DNA of 64,000 nucleotides from NCBI RefSeq assembly GCF_006711645.1, contig NZ_CP041247.1, positions 1,302,001 to 1,366,000 on the forward strand. The letters are read 5' to 3'. The notes under the pieces are model-generated. The model was not told where the DNA came from. It saw only the letters and a program-made list of their open reading frames with translations, and made no database searches. Origin of the DNA: Klebsiella electrica. GTDB taxonomy: Bacteria; Pseudomonadota; Gammaproteobacteria; Enterobacterales; Enterobacteriaceae. The position numbers were made by a program, and so were the translations under genes. This document shows positions 14,882 through 24,770 of the stretch, one piece after another; within the stretch, counting starts at the first letter, position 1, and every line of letters begins with the position of its first letter.

Positions 14882-15997
14882 ATGGCATTTTATCAAAGAG
14901 GCAACATTTGGTACGTTGACTATAAAAATTACGAAGGCAAGAGAGTCCGCAAATCTATGGGGACAACCGATAAAAAACTTGCTTCAGAGTTGTATGACAA
15001 AGTTAAGTACGAGTCATGGTGCTCATCAAGGCTTGGATACATACCACGTGTGACTTTTGAAAAGGCATGCATACGCTGGCTGAAAGAGAAATCGGGTAAA
15101 AAAACGTTATGTGATGACAAAAAAAGAATTATGTTTTGGCAGGCATTCTTTGGGACAAGATACCTTGATGAAATAACAGTGGATATGATTTACCAAGCTG
15201 TTAACTCAATGATTAATCAGAAGTATGAACAGAACTGGAGAGCCAAGTATCTGGCTTGTAATGCCTCAGCACTGGCCCCATCAAAGTATGTTCCAAAAGC
15301 CGTCTCGATGGCGACAAAGAACACGCACCTTGCATTTATGAAGGCTCTACTTCGCAAATCATGGCTTGAATGGAGATGGCTCGAAAAAATGCCTTACATT
15401 CGTCTTTATCCTGTCAAGAATACTCGCGTACGTTGGTTGAAACCTTACGAAGCCAAAAAACTTATAAATGCTTGTAGTGAACCATTAAAATCAGTTGTTG
15501 AATTTGCTCTTGCAACAGGGCTTAGACGTTCAAATATCATTAATCTTAAGTGGCAGCAGGTTGACATTTCTCGTCGGGTCGCATGGGTTCCATCTGAAGA
15601 GTCTAAGTCTGGTCAAGCAATTGGCGTGGCTTTGAATCAAAGTGCTTGCGATATCCTTGAAAGGCAGGCGGGAAAACATTCCCAGTGGGTGTTCGTTCAC
15701 ACCACGGCAAAACATCGACCGGATGGAACGCTGACGCCCGCAGTTAGAAAAATGCGGGTGGATGACAATAACGCCTGGCGCGCCGCGCTAAAAAAAGCGG
15801 GCATCGAGGATTTCCGTTTTCACGACCTCCGGCTCACTTGGGCAAGCTGGCTTGTGCAAGCTGGCGTTCCACTTTCTGCCTTACAGGAAATGGGAGGATG
15901 GGAAAGCATTGAGATGGTTAAAAAGTACGCTCATTTGTCTCCAACGCATTTGCTGATCTATGCTCAGAAACTGGATAGTATTTTACGTGAAGGTTGA
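14882..15997 (+). CDS. int: tyrosine recombinase integrase
   Basis: 371 aa. A short N-terminal arm-binding domain (MAFYQRGNIWYVDYKNYEGK) is followed by a core-binding domain and a catalytic domain with the first Arg in ATGLRRSNIINLKW, HDLR in FRFHDLRLTWASW, Trp in GGWES and the nucleophile Tyr in KKYAHLS. The set is complete, so it should be active. The residue after HDLR is Leu instead of the usual His. It resembles integrases of lambdoid-type prophages more than P4 Int. It is at the right edge of the element and reads toward the junction. Confidence 0.9.
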   Translation: MAFYQRGNIWYVDYKNYEGKRVRKSMGTTDKKLASELYDKVKYESWCSSRLGYIPRVTFEKACIRWLKEKSGKKTLCDDKKRIMFWQAFFGTRYLDEITVDMIYQAVNSMINQKYEQNWRAKYLACNASALAPSKYVPKAVSMATKNTHLAFMKALLRKSWLEWRWLEKMPYIRLYPVKNTRVRWLKPYEAKKLINACSEPLKSVVEFALATGLRRSNIINLKWQQVDISRRVAWVPSEESKSGQAIGVALNQSACDILERQAGKHSQWVFVHTTAKHRPDGTLTPAVRKMRVDDNNAWRAALKKAGIEDFRFHDLRLTWASWLVQAGVPLSALQEMGGWESIEMVKKYAHLSPTHLLIYAQKLDSILREG

Positions 15998-16167
15998 AGC
16001 ACCATTCAAAATCACGTACACAAGGGTGTACACAATTAGTTTATAACTAAAATAAAAATCATATTAATCAATGTCATTGGTGTGGTATTTGTTTTTCACA
16101 TCAAGAAAAGCAAATAAGCTATCTACCCGCATGAAAACACCAAAGCCCGCATCTGCCGCAATGCCGT
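15998..16167. other. element/chromosome junction region (att not resolved)
   Basis: This 170-bp AT-rich stretch separates int from the ABC transporter. GTACAC-AAGG-GTGTAC (16016-16031) is a perfect inverted repeat near int, and CACTTAAGTG (16169-16178) is a palindrome at the transporter stop codon. The other attachment end is outside the window, so the core repeat cannot be defined. No tRNA gene is visible here. Confidence 0.4.
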
Positions 16168-17949
16168 TCACTTAAGTGGAGCGGTACTGCGTTTCACCGG
16201 ATAGCGGGTTTTTGACATCTTAACCGCCCTCGGCCTTGATGGTCGGGGGCGTTTTGTTATGAACACGGCTTCCTGGGGGGCGACAGGCTCACGTATCACC
16301 GATGACAGTAATAATCGGGTGTAGGGATGACGTGCCTGTTGAAATATCTGCTCGACGGTGCCGGTTTCGACAATTTCACCGGCTTTCATCACCGCGATCC
16401 GGTGACTCATATGCTGCACCACGCCCAAATCATGGGAGATAAACAGCATCGAAAGATGCAGCCTGCGCTGCAAAGAGCTCAATAGATCCAGAACCTGGGC
16501 CTGAGTGGTTACGTCCAGGGCTGATACCGGTTCGTCGCATACCAGCAGGTCGGGCTCGCTTGCCAGTGCCTGGGCGATAGATACGCGTTGCCGCTGGCCG
16601 CCGGAAAGAGAGACTGGACGGCGCGGCAGCAAATCGGGGCTCAGTCCGACCAGAGAGAGCAGCTCCTCGATTCGCTGCTGGCGCTGACGGGCGCTGAGGC
16701 GAAAATGTAGCCGCAGCGGTTGCTCAAGCAGCTGTTCAACGCTGTACTGAGGATCGAACGAACCCAGCGGGTCCTGCACAATTGTCTGAATCCGCGCTCT
16801 GCGAGGACGTCGTTCGCGCTCGGGGAGCTTACTCCAGGGGGAGCCCAGTAGCTGGATCTCTCCCTCGTCCGGACTCTGCAGGGCGAGCACTATTTTCCCG
16901 AGGGTTGTTTTCCCCGAGCCGGACTCTCCCACAATACCCAACGTTTCACCGCGGGCCACCGCTAATGAAACCCGATTCACCGCGCGTAACGGCATACCGT
17001 CAGGTAAAGCGAAGGTGACGGAAACATCGTTAACCTTCAGCACAGGCGCTTGTCTGTCGTCTGTCGCTGTCGACGGCTCAGGGAGAAGCGTTGCGCCGAG
17101 CGGGTCCTGACCGGAAAGCCAGTGTCCCCGTGTGCCGGCGGTGGGTACGGCGGCCAGTAGCCGCCGGGTATAGGGATGCTGCGGTGCGAACAAGACGTTT
17201 CGCGTCGTTCCTTGTTCAATCTGGCTACCGTTGCGCATGACAACGACGCGGTCAGCAATATTGGCCACGACGGCCAAATCGTGGGTAATCAGCAGGATGC
17301 CGTGTCCGGCTTCGGCCAGCATTTTGAATATGTTCAGCACCTGTTTTTGTACCGTCGCGTCGAGGGCCGTGGTCGGTTCATCGGCAATTAACAGGCGAGG
17401 ACCGGCTGCCAGCGCGGAGGCAATCAGCGCGCGCTGGCGCAATCCTCCGGAAAGCTGGTGCGGATATTGCGCCGCCCGGTTTTTTGCATCGGCAATACCC
17501 ACGTCAGTCAGCAACGTCTGAACCCGCTCCGCCACCTTGACACGCGGCAACAGGCGATGGGTCAGTATCGGTTCGGCGACCTCCTGCCCGATACGGCGCA
17601 AGGGATCGAGCGACGTCAAGGCATCCTGCAGAACAAAACCTATCTCCCGCCCTCGTATACGCTGCCAGGTTTTGCTGTCGCGGGTGAGTAAATCATCAAC
17701 GCCACCGTCATGACGCAGCAGTTCGATGGCATGAGCCTGAACCTGAGCCCCTGTACCCGGTAGCCCGACCAGCGTTCGCGCGGTGACTGATTTGCCGGAA
17801 CCCGATTCGCCAACCAGCGCCAGGATTTCTCCGGCGTTGACGGTAAAAGAGAGCGATTTGACGGCGTCCGTTACGCCCTGCTTTGACGGGAAGCTGACGT
17901 GCAGATCCTCTACGCGTAGCAGAGGTGAAAGCGCGGATGGATAGTCCAT
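16168..17949 (-). CDS. fused double ATPase of a peptide/nickel-type ABC transporter
   Basis: 593 aa with two complete nucleotide-binding domains, as in GsiA and YejF. Walker A is GESGSGKS (K53) and GESGSGKTT; signatures are LSGGLRQR and LSGGQRQRVS; Walker B is LLIADEPTTALD and LLVCDEPVSALD. Each half ends in an oligopeptide-transporter-type C-terminus (QHPYTRRLL, RHPYTRLLL). It energises import by the adjacent permeases. The gene abuts the upstream permease gene with no gap, in the same operon. The substrate is not determined. Confidence 0.88.
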   Translation of the reverse strand: MDYPSALSPLLRVEDLHVSFPSKQGVTDAVKSLSFTVNAGEILALVGESGSGKSVTARTLVGLPGTGAQVQAHAIELLRHDGGVDDLLTRDSKTWQRIRGREIGFVLQDALTSLDPLRRIGQEVAEPILTHRLLPRVKVAERVQTLLTDVGIADAKNRAAQYPHQLSGGLRQRALIASALAAGPRLLIADEPTTALDATVQKQVLNIFKMLAEAGHGILLITHDLAVVANIADRVVVMRNGSQIEQGTTRNVLFAPQHPYTRRLLAAVPTAGTRGHWLSGQDPLGATLLPEPSTATDDRQAPVLKVNDVSVTFALPDGMPLRAVNRVSLAVARGETLGIVGESGSGKTTLGKIVLALQSPDEGEIQLLGSPWSKLPERERRPRRARIQTIVQDPLGSFDPQYSVEQLLEQPLRLHFRLSARQRQQRIEELLSLVGLSPDLLPRRPVSLSGGQRQRVSIAQALASEPDLLVCDEPVSALDVTTQAQVLDLLSSLQRRLHLSMLFISHDLGVVQHMSHRIAVMKAGEIVETGTVEQIFQQARHPYTRLLLSSVIREPVAPQEAVFITKRPRPSRPRAVKMSKTRYPVKRSTAPLK

Positions 17950-18810
17950 TTACAGGCTGCCTTTGGCCAGAAGAGTTTGCAAACGACGCCCGAGGAGCGT
18001 GATGGAGATGACGGAGAGCGCAATGACGCTGGCTGGCAAAAGGCTGACCCAGGGAGCGCTGTCCAGAAAGTTGCGGCCTTCGGAGAGTAGCGCGCCCCAT
18101 TCCGCGGTGGGCGGTGTCACCCCGAGACCCAGAAAGCTCATGGCGGAGGCGGCGAGTACCGCCTGTCCGATACCAATAGTCGCCAGAATCAACAGTGGAC
18201 GGATGGTATTAGGAATAATATGGCGCACGATGATCGTCAGGGGGGATTCTCCCAGGGTGACAGCATGCTGGACGTAGCCGGACAGTTTGACCTGTAATAC
18301 CTGAGAGCGTACCAGGCGCGCATAGCCAGCAATAGCGGCCAGGCCGACGGCAAACAACGTATTTTCCGGGCCGCGGCCCAATACGGCAATAGCCAGTAAT
18401 GCCAGCAGAAGCTCAGGAAAGGCGAGCAGAATATCCAGCAAACGTACCAGCAGCTGGCGTGAAATTCGTGGCCCCAGCGCAGCGGCCGTACCAAGCACAA
18501 TACCGCCCGCACAGGCCAGCAGAGTGGCACCGACGCCGATAGACAAGGACAGCGATGTGCCATACACCACGCGGGCAAACACATCGCGCCCGAGTTGGTC
18601 GGTGCCAAACCAGTGCGCAAGGCTGGGAGGCTGTAATACCGCGGCGAAGTCTATATCGTTTGGCGCATGGGGCGTCAACAACGCCGGGAAGAATACCGCC
18701 AGTAACAGCAGCACGACGATCATCGCGGGAAGCAGTGTACCCGGCGTCAGCCAGGGGCTGCGATAAGCTGCCCGTCGGCATTGCGGTAGCTTCAGAGAAT
18801 TACTGCTCAT
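17950..18810 (-). CDS. ABC transporter permease, DppC-like
   Basis: 286 aa with about six membrane segments. The N-terminal extension PLLTPHAPNDID..HWFGTDQLGRDVFARVVYGTSLSL is typical of the DppC/OppC partner. The inner-membrane EAA-type loop (HAVTLGESPLTIIVRHIIPNTIRPLL) contacts the ATPase. Its start overlaps the end of the preceding permease gene by 11 bp. It forms the channel together with the DppB-like subunit. Confidence 0.88.
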   Translation of the reverse strand: MSSNSLKLPQCRRAAYRSPWLTPGTLLPAMIVVLLLLAVFFPALLTPHAPNDIDFAAVLQPPSLAHWFGTDQLGRDVFARVVYGTSLSLSIGVGATLLACAGGIVLGTAAALGPRISRQLLVRLLDILLAFPELLLALLAIAVLGRGPENTLFAVGLAAIAGYARLVRSQVLQVKLSGYVQHAVTLGESPLTIIVRHIIPNTIRPLLILATIGIGQAVLAASAMSFLGLGVTPPTAEWGALLSEGRNFLDSAPWVSLLPASVIALSVISITLLGRRLQTLLAKGSL

Positions 18811-19765
18811 CGGTAGACTCCTTGACGCCTAGCCTCGGGTCGATAAGCAAATACAGCGCGTCGAGGATCAGGTTAATGACGACAAACAGAAAAGCGGAAA
18901 ACATCACTATCCCAAGAACCAATGGCATGTCGCGGTTTTCGATAGCGAGAAGCGTGATTTGGCCGATACCGGCGCGCCCAAACACCGTCTCTGTCAGAAT
19001 CGATCCCCCCAGTACGCCAGCCAGTAATGTCCCGGTGAGCGTCGAGAGGGCCAGCGCGCCGTGGCGTAAGGCATGCAGCAGGCGTAACCTGGTTTCGCTG
19101 ACGCCGCGAGTGCGTACCGTCAAGGCGAAGGGTTGCGCCAGCGCCTCTTCCAGACCATCCCGCAGCACCTGGCTGAATATGGCCGTCAGCGGCAGGCTTA
19201 GGGTGAGAGCAGGCAGTACCAATGAGGCAATGCCTTCGTTGCCGGTAACCGGAAACCATTGCAGCTTAAAGCTAAAGATAGTGAGCAGCAGAATACCTAT
19301 CCAGTATACCGGTGTGCTGAGCAGGATCAGCTCCACGCCGGACAGCAGCCCGCGTAGCCGGTGCTGGCGACCGGACGTCGCCAGCGCATTAACGATGGCC
19401 AGCGTCAACGCCAGAACCAGCGCGCTGAGCGCCAGGGGCAGAGTTTGTTTTAATGCGGCGCCTATCACTGACACTACCGGTTGGCGAAACTGATAGCTGA
19501 TACCGGGATCGCCGCTGAGCGCCTGGCCGCAGTAACGCAGATATTGAACCCACAGTGGCTGATCGAGACCAAATTTGCGGATTAACTCCGCGCGAAACGC
19601 CGGATCGACAACCGCATCCCCGCCGCCGATGATAATCGACACCGGATCGCCAGGGATGAGCTTCACGGCGATAAACGTCAGTGTTGCGGCGCCCCACAGC
19701 ACCGCGACAATCGTCAGAAGGCGCTTAGCGCCTCCCTTAAGACTAACGGCTAATCCAGGCATCAT
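18800..19765 (-). CDS. ABC transporter permease, DppB-like
   Basis: About 321 aa from MMPGLAVSLKGG, with AATLTFIAVKLIPGDPVSII after the first membrane helix and an EAA-like loop (LRDGLEEALAQPFALTVRTRGVSE). The ATG overlaps the end of the binding-protein gene by 23 bp; no strong RBS precedes it, so coupling is likely. AAGGGAGG lies slightly downstream, so a later start cannot be excluded. A longer frame to 19891 runs through the binding-protein gene and is not used. Confidence 0.82.
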   Translation of the reverse strand: MMPGLAVSLKGGAKRLLTIVAVLWGAATLTFIAVKLIPGDPVSIIIGGGDAVVDPAFRAELIRKFGLDQPLWVQYLRYCGQALSGDPGISYQFRQPVVSVIGAALKQTLPLALSALVLALTLAIVNALATSGRQHRLRGLLSGVELILLSTPVYWIGILLLTIFSFKLQWFPVTGNEGIASLVLPALTLSLPLTAIFSQVLRDGLEEALAQPFALTVRTRGVSETRLRLLHALRHGALALSTLTGTLLAGVLGGSILTETVFGRAGIGQITLLAIENRDMPLVLGIVMFSAFLFVVINLILDALYLLIDPRLGVKESTDEQ

Positions 19766-21383
19766 AGAAGTTCGGTTTGGCATTGGTGGCCCAGTTAACG
19801 CCATGCACAGTTCGGGATAAACCGAGCTGGAAAGCGGGAATATACAACGGGACGACATAGGCCTGGTCGATGACCTGATGCTGAATCTCATGGTACAGCC
19901 GTTTGCGCTCCTCTTCGCCGGCGCCCACGGCGCGTTCCAGCTTATCGTCGATCGTATTCACCCGGGCGTGGTTGTTGCCCTGAGGAGGAATGAAAGAGGA
20001 ATGAAAGACGGTCCGCAAAATATCCGGCTCAGGGCGGACAAAGAAGTTGGAGGCGATGTCATAGTCGTTACTGGCCGTGCGGCTCGCAAAAATCCCCGCA
20101 TCTACCGGGTCAAGCTGCAGGTCGAAACCGGTTTGCTTCACCTGATACTGTACCGCCTGAAACAGCGCCACATCAGCCGACTCGACGTTTCCGGGGACGT
20201 AGATAAAGCGTACGGTGAGACGATGACCGTCCCGCGTGCGATAGCCCTGGCTGTCTTTGCTCTTCCAGCCCGCTTCATCAAGCAGGCGGTTAGCTTTATT
20301 GATATCGAACCCCCAGCTGGCGGCAACGCTCGGATCGTAGTCGACCGTGGTGGGACCCAGCACATTATGTGCCGGTTTCACTGTACCGAAGAACGTGGCT
20401 TGTACTGCCGCTTCGCTGTTTACTGAGCTCTGGAAAGCCTGGCGCACCTTGACGTCTTTGAACAGTCCCTGCGCAATATTAAGATACAGAACCCGGTTAA
20501 CCCCGGGGTTTTCGCGCGTGATGACCTGTAGCCTGGTGTTTTTCGTCACCTGAGCGTAGTTAACCGGCGGAATAGCATCAATGGCTTGAACCTGCCCGCT
20601 GTTCAGTGCCCCCAAACGCACAGCGGTTTCCGGCAGATATTTAAACTCAATGCCGTCAAGCCAGGCCGGGCCCTGATGAGTGGCATATCCTGGACCCCAG
20701 TGATAATCAGCACGTTTACTCAGGCGGCTGCCGCTACCCTTAACGAACGAATCCAGAATAAAAGGGCCGGAGCCGACGACGGTATTGCTGGTATTTAGCG
20801 TATTTTTTAAATAGGTCGGCGACTGAATCCCCAGATAGGGGAGGCTGAGTCCTTGTAATAATGGCGCAAAGGCGGTTTTATAACGGATGACGACGGTTGA
20901 GTCATCCGGCGTTTCAATACTGTCTACCGGCCCGAGCAGCGATTTGGAATAAGGGGAGATGGTTTTAGGATCCAGAATACGGTCGAAATTATATTTGACC
21001 GCCGCAGCATCGAGTCTGGTGCCATCGCTAAACGTCACATCTTTGCGCAAATGGAAAGTGTATAGCTTGTTATCATTGCTGACTTCCCAGCGTTGCGCCA
21101 GCCAGGGCGTAAAGTGGTTATCTTCAGCCTGCCCGACCAGTGAATCAAGCACATTGCGCGTCACCAGCGCGGCGACGGAATAGGCGGTGGTAGACGGGTC
21201 GATAGTGGGCGTATCGCTACCCAATGCGACATGCAGTATGCCGCCAGCCACGGGTTTGTCATTGACATTGTTCACCGCCCACGCGGAGGTGGTCATGGCG
21301 ACTAAAAGCGTCAACCCTGATGCCGCGATGGCGCCGGGATGAAACCAGCGACTTGTTAAAAAGCGATATTCTTTCACGCGCAT
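19743..21383 (-). CDS. periplasmic solute-binding protein, SBP family 5 (peptide/nickel type)
   Basis: About 546 aa. The signal peptide (ASGLTLLVAMTTSAWA) is followed by a mature DppA/OppA-like protein (GGILHVALGSDTPTIDPS, RKDVTFSDGTRLDAAAVKYNFDRIL, WKSKDSQGYR). First gene of a four-gene operon with both permeases and the fused ATPase. ATG 21383 directly abuts AAAGGA, whereas GTG 21377 stands 6 nt after it; the GTG may be the true start. The ligand could be peptides, glutathione-like or another small compound; the sequence does not decide. Confidence 0.88.
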   Translation of the reverse strand: MRVKEYRFLTSRWFHPGAIAASGLTLLVAMTTSAWAVNNVNDKPVAGGILHVALGSDTPTIDPSTTAYSVAALVTRNVLDSLVGQAEDNHFTPWLAQRWEVSNDNKLYTFHLRKDVTFSDGTRLDAAAVKYNFDRILDPKTISPYSKSLLGPVDSIETPDDSTVVIRYKTAFAPLLQGLSLPYLGIQSPTYLKNTLNTSNTVVGSGPFILDSFVKGSGSRLSKRADYHWGPGYATHQGPAWLDGIEFKYLPETAVRLGALNSGQVQAIDAIPPVNYAQVTKNTRLQVITRENPGVNRVLYLNIAQGLFKDVKVRQAFQSSVNSEAAVQATFFGTVKPAHNVLGPTTVDYDPSVAASWGFDINKANRLLDEAGWKSKDSQGYRTRDGHRLTVRFIYVPGNVESADVALFQAVQYQVKQTGFDLQLDPVDAGIFASRTASNDYDIASNFFVRPEPDILRTVFHSSFIPPQGNNHARVNTIDDKLERAVGAGEEERKRLYHEIQHQVIDQAYVVPLYIPAFQLGLSRTVHGVNWATNAKPNFYDAWISR

Positions 21384-21415
21384 TCCTTTGTGATTGCCGG
21401 GTCTATTGTGGTTGC

Positions 21416-21444
21416 ATCTTAGTAAGTGGCAAAGGGACTGTAAA
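21416..21444 (-). promoter_or_regulatory. sigma70 promoter of the peptide transporter operon
   Basis: On the minus strand TTTACA (21444-21439), 17 nt and TAAGAT (21421-21416) form a well-spaced -35/-10 pair about 33 bp before the binding-protein start. The rest of the 350-bp gap to yfgJ (to 21733) shows no gene; it also carries the yfgJ leader. Confidence 0.6.
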
Positions 21445-21733
21445 AGAACAAAAAATCATTCTTATTGCCAGCCAGAACATTTAAACCGGCGTCTTATCTG
21501 AGAGTAATGGGGGAACCACCGGGGCTGAGGGCGAGTCACTGACTGCATGCTGAGCACAGCGTTAAGCAATGATTGTCGGTATTTAACTGCTGAACCGTTT
21601 TGCGCAACCGAAGCATATTGTTAATGTTATGCATTTAGAAATTATTTAAAATCAGTCGCTGTTTACCCTGTTGTGTATTGCACTCAATGAAAACGGCGGA
21701 GAATATCCCCGTCATAGATATCCGGAGAAAATA

Positions 21734-21955
21734 ATGGAACTCAACTGCCCGGTCTGCGGTAAAACACTCTCCGGCACGGAGAGCGGTGCGCATTGTGAAG
21801 GTTGTCAGATGGACTTTACGCTGGAAGCCCGCTGCCCGGATTGCCATAAGCCGCTGCAAGTGCTGAAGGCCTGCGGCGCGGTCGATTATTTCTGCCAGAA
21901 CGGCCACGGGATGATTTCCAGAAAGCGTGTCGAGTTTGTGCCGCTGGCGTCTTAA
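21734..21955 (+). CDS. yfgJ: zinc-ribbon protein YfgJ
   Basis: 73 aa, two zinc ribbons: CPVC..CEGC in the first half and CPDC..CQNGH in the second. The C-terminal half (CPDCHKPLQVLKACGAVDYFC) is nearly identical to E. coli YfgJ. RBS GGAG lies before the ATG. Function unknown; in E. coli it is near der/bamB. The 3' end overlaps the convergent emfourin stop by 4 bp. Confidence 0.88.
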   Translation: MELNCPVCGKTLSGTESGAHCEGCQMDFTLEARCPDCHKPLQVLKACGAVDYFCQNGHGMISRKRVEFVPLAS

Positions 21956-22302
21956 TCGCCAACGCAGCCTTCGCCTTTCTGCCACAGTTCAACCAGCGAC
22001 GGCGGCGCGTCCTCTTCCGGGATCAGCACAATGATATCGGTATACTGCGCCTGATTGTGCTGCGCCCGCAGAATCTGAATACGAAAATAGCGCCGATCGC
22101 CGCGGCCTGGAGAACTGGCTCGCCCGGGCGGCAAGCCGAACGGAAATGACTGCTGCAGAATATCCACGATGCGCTGGCGTTGCGCCTGCGTCAGGGATGA
22201 CAACGTGATTCTGCGCTCTCCGCTTAACCCAGGAATAAACGCGAAGCCGCCTTCCCGCGCCAGTTCGATGACGGCATCATCAGCCAGTTCCGGTACCTTC
22301 AT
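21952..22302 (-). CDS. emfourin-like inhibitor of the M4 protease
   Basis: 116 aa, no signal peptide, with basic beta-rich segments (GFAFIPGLSGERRITLSSLTQ, DRRYFRIQIL..QYTDIIVLIPEEDAPPSLVELW). This fits the emfourin family, intracellular protein inhibitors of protealysin described from Serratia. Its ATG directly follows the protease stop codon (TAAATG), so protease and inhibitor are co-translated, in line with neutralising the enzyme inside the cell. Confidence 0.8.
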   Translation of the reverse strand: MKVPELADDAVIELAREGGFAFIPGLSGERRITLSSLTQAQRQRIVDILQQSFPFGLPPGRASSPGRGDRRYFRIQILRAQHNQAQYTDIIVLIPEEDAPPSLVELWQKGEGCVGD

Positions 22303-23328
22303 TTACAGCACCCCCACGGTTTTCCACGCCTGCTCGATGGCCGCCGCCGTCGCGGTGCCTGAGCGTTTTTCGCCATGCGTGATGGTTAACTGCGCGAAAT
22401 CCGCAAAATCCGCATCCTGCTTCAGCGCGCGATCGCAGACGGTGTCATACCAGGCGTAACCGGCTTTTTCCCAGGCAAACCCGCCCAGAGCGCTGGCAGC
22501 AAGATAGAAGGCGTGATTAGGTATACCTGAATTCAGATGAACGCCGCCGTTATCCTGCCGGGTGTGGGCAAAATCTTTCATGTGGGCAGGCTGCGGGTCT
22601 TTCCCCAGCAGCGGATCGTCATAGGCGCTACCGGGGTGTGACATTGAGCGTAACCCTTTACCGTGGATCCCCCTGGCTAACAGCCCCGCGCCAATAATCC
22701 AGTCCGCCCGATCCGCAGTTTGCTTATGATGATACTGTTTCACGAGAGAACCGAAGACGTCGGAAAGCGACTCGTTCAATGCGCCCGACTGGGCGAAATA
22801 GATAAGCCCGGCCTCGCTTTCGGTTACCCCGTGGCTGAGTTCGTGGGCGACAACATCAATCGCTATTGTAAAGCGATTAAAGATCTCGCCATCGCCGTCG
22901 CCGAATACCATTTGCTGACCATTCCAGAATGCGTTCTGGTACTCTCTGCCGTAATGCACTGTGCCGATAAGCTTCAGACCGCGGTTGTCCAGCGAGTCGC
23001 GGTGGTAGGTGCGCCAGAAAAATTCATGAGTGATGCCCAGATAATCGTAAGCTTCATCAACGGCCACATCGCCATTGGATAATTGACCTTCAAATCGCAC
23101 CTGGGTACCGGGCAAATCCTGGGTCTGTTGCGCATCATAAATATCGCGTTCCAGCTGGCCTGGAGTGGAGACATGCGCGGCTGTGGGCTGGCCGGGAACG
23201 TGGGCCATTAGCGCCTGTACGTGGGTCAGCGTTTGCTGTGCGCAGCGTTGCTGAGTCGTGGAACCGTGGTCAACAATGCGCCGCAGAATATAGGGGGGAA
23301 CAACGCAGCGGTAATGATAATATTGCAT
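22303..23328 (-). CDS. protealysin-like M4 metalloprotease
   Basis: 341 aa. A short propeptide with the protealysin-type PPYIL motif (residues 11-15) precedes a thermolysin-fold catalytic domain with H162-E-L-S-H166 and the zinc ligand E186 in GALNESLSD; a further GGVHLNSGIPNHAFY block holds the usual active-site region. There is no signal peptide, as in other protealysins, so it is cytoplasmic or released by a non-classical route. Operon with the inhibitor downstream. Serratia protealysin cleaves actin and OmpX and has been linked to invasion; whether that applies here is unknown. Confidence 0.88.
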   Translation of the reverse strand: MQYYHYRCVVPPYILRRIVDHGSTTQQRCAQQTLTHVQALMAHVPGQPTAAHVSTPGQLERDIYDAQQTQDLPGTQVRFEGQLSNGDVAVDEAYDYLGITHEFFWRTYHRDSLDNRGLKLIGTVHYGREYQNAFWNGQQMVFGDGDGEIFNRFTIAIDVVAHELSHGVTESEAGLIYFAQSGALNESLSDVFGSLVKQYHHKQTADRADWIIGAGLLARGIHGKGLRSMSHPGSAYDDPLLGKDPQPAHMKDFAHTRQDNGGVHLNSGIPNHAFYLAASALGGFAWEKAGYAWYDTVCDRALKQDADFADFAQLTITHGEKRSGTATAAAIEQAWKTVGVL

Positions 23329-23396
23329 ATCGCGCTCCTTTATCCGGATGAAACCGTTTAAAAGGGTATGACAGCAGTATAGTGCGCGACGGAAAT

Positions 23397-24770
23397 TTAT
23401 GCTTTTTTACGGGCGCGAGTTTTTTTCACCGCGGTGATGGTTTTGACTTCGCTTTCGACCCAGCCATCATTTAAACGCGTGGTCAGCAGATCGCCGGCCT
23501 TCACCTGTCTGGTTTGCTTCAGCACTTTGCCATCGCTGGCTGAGGTCACGCTATAGCCGCGGGCCAGCGTTGCCAGCGGGCTGACGGCCTCCAGGTGAGT
23601 AACCGCGTTGCCGAAACGTTCGCGCTGTTCGCTCAGACGGGTATGAATATTTTCCGCCAGCCGGTATTCCAGTTGCTGAATACGCGTCTGCGCGCGGTGA
23701 ATGCGCGGCTGCGGATTTTGCAGGTTCAGGCGCTGAATGACGCGCTGTTGACGCTGATCGGCGCGTTTCATCTGCGTTTCGAGTGCAAGGCGCATCCGCT
23801 CCCGTAGCCTTTCCAGCGCGGTTTGCTGGCGCACTAACCGCAGCTGCGGATGCTGTTGCTGAAGACGATGGAACAGCTGGGTAAAACGACGGTGGCGGTT
23901 GGCGATAAAATAGTCCATCGCCATCTCCAGACGCTGTTGTCCGGACTGCAGCTGGCGCAGCAGCTCCTGCTGATTGCGGCTGACAATCTCCGCAGCGGCT
24001 GAAGGCGTTGGCGCCCGCAGGTCAGAGACAAAATCGGTGATGGTGACGTCGGTTTCATGGCCGACGGCACTGACCAGCGGAATGCGGCTGGCAAAAATCG
24101 CCCGCGCTACCCGCTCATCGTTAAAGCTCCATAGATCTTCCAGCGAACCGCCGCCGCGGCCCACGATCAGCACATCACACTCCTCGCGAAGGTTGGCTAA
24201 TTCTATGGCGCGAACGATTTGTCCCGGCGCGTCGTCGCCCTGAACCGACGTGGGATAGATAACCACCGGCAGCGACGGATCGCGTCTTTTCAGCACCTGC
24301 AAAATGTCGTGCAGCGCCGCGCCGCTTTTCGACGTGATGACGCCCACACAGCGCGCAGGAGAGGGGAGCGCTTGCTTATGCTGCTGGTCGAAAAGGCCTT
24401 CCGCCGCCAGCAGCGCTTTTAGCTGTTCATATTTTTGCTGCAATAGCCCTTCGCCGGCAGGCTGCATGCTCTCGACGATAATCTGGTAGTCGCCGCGCGG
24501 TTCATACAGCGTGATATTGGCTCGCACCAGTACCTGCTGTCCGTGCTGCGGACGAAAAGTGACCCGCCGGTTGCTGTTGCGAAACATCGCGCAGCGCACC
24601 TGGGCGTTATCGTCTTTGAGGGTGAAGTACCAGTGGCCGGAAGACGGCTGGCTGAAGTTAGAGATCTCGCCGCTGATCCAGACCTGGCCCATTTCCTGTT
24701 CCAGCAGCAGGCGAACCGTCTGATTCAGGCGGCTGACCGTGAAAATTGCAGGGGATTGAGATGGCAACAT
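23397..24770 (-). CDS. xseA: exodeoxyribonuclease VII large subunit
   Basis: 457 aa, close to the E. coli length. An N-terminal OB fold ([25 protein letters not shown]) is followed by the catalytic region ([64 protein letters not shown]), a long coiled coil and a C-terminal [14 protein letters not shown] block. It degrades single-stranded DNA with XseB (encoded elsewhere). Divergent from guaB, as in E. coli. Confidence 0.95.
   Translation of the reverse strand: MLPSQSPAIFTVSRLNQTVRLLLEQEMGQVWISGEISNFSQPSSGHWYFTLKDDNAQVRCAMFRNSNRRVTFRPQHGQQVLVRANITLYEPRGDYQIIVESMQPAGEGLLQQKYEQLKALLAAEGLFDQQHKQALPSPARCVGVITSKSGAALHDILQVLKRRDPSLPVVIYPTSVQGDDAPGQIVRAIELANLREECDVLIVGRGGGSLEDLWSFNDERVARAIFASRIPLVSAVGHETDVTITDFVSDLRAPTPSAAAEIVSRNQQELLRQLQSGQQRLEMAMDYFIANRHRRFTQLFHRLQQQHPQLRLVRQQTALERLRERMRLALETQMKRADQRQQRVIQRLNLQNPQPRIHRAQTRIQQLEYRLAENIHTRLSEQRERFGNAVTHLEAVSPLATLARGYSVTSASDGKVLKQTRQVKAGDLLTTRLNDGWVESEVKTITAVKKTRARKKA

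Noticed and set aside
14863..14882. P2/P4-type cos-like sequence (GCGAGGCGG)
   Set aside because: Only a short partial resemblance; no further cos features nearby, and it overlaps the int RBS.
15998..16167. tRNA or tmRNA gene as integration site
   Set aside because: No cloverleaf, T-loop or tmRNA tag sequence is visible next to int.
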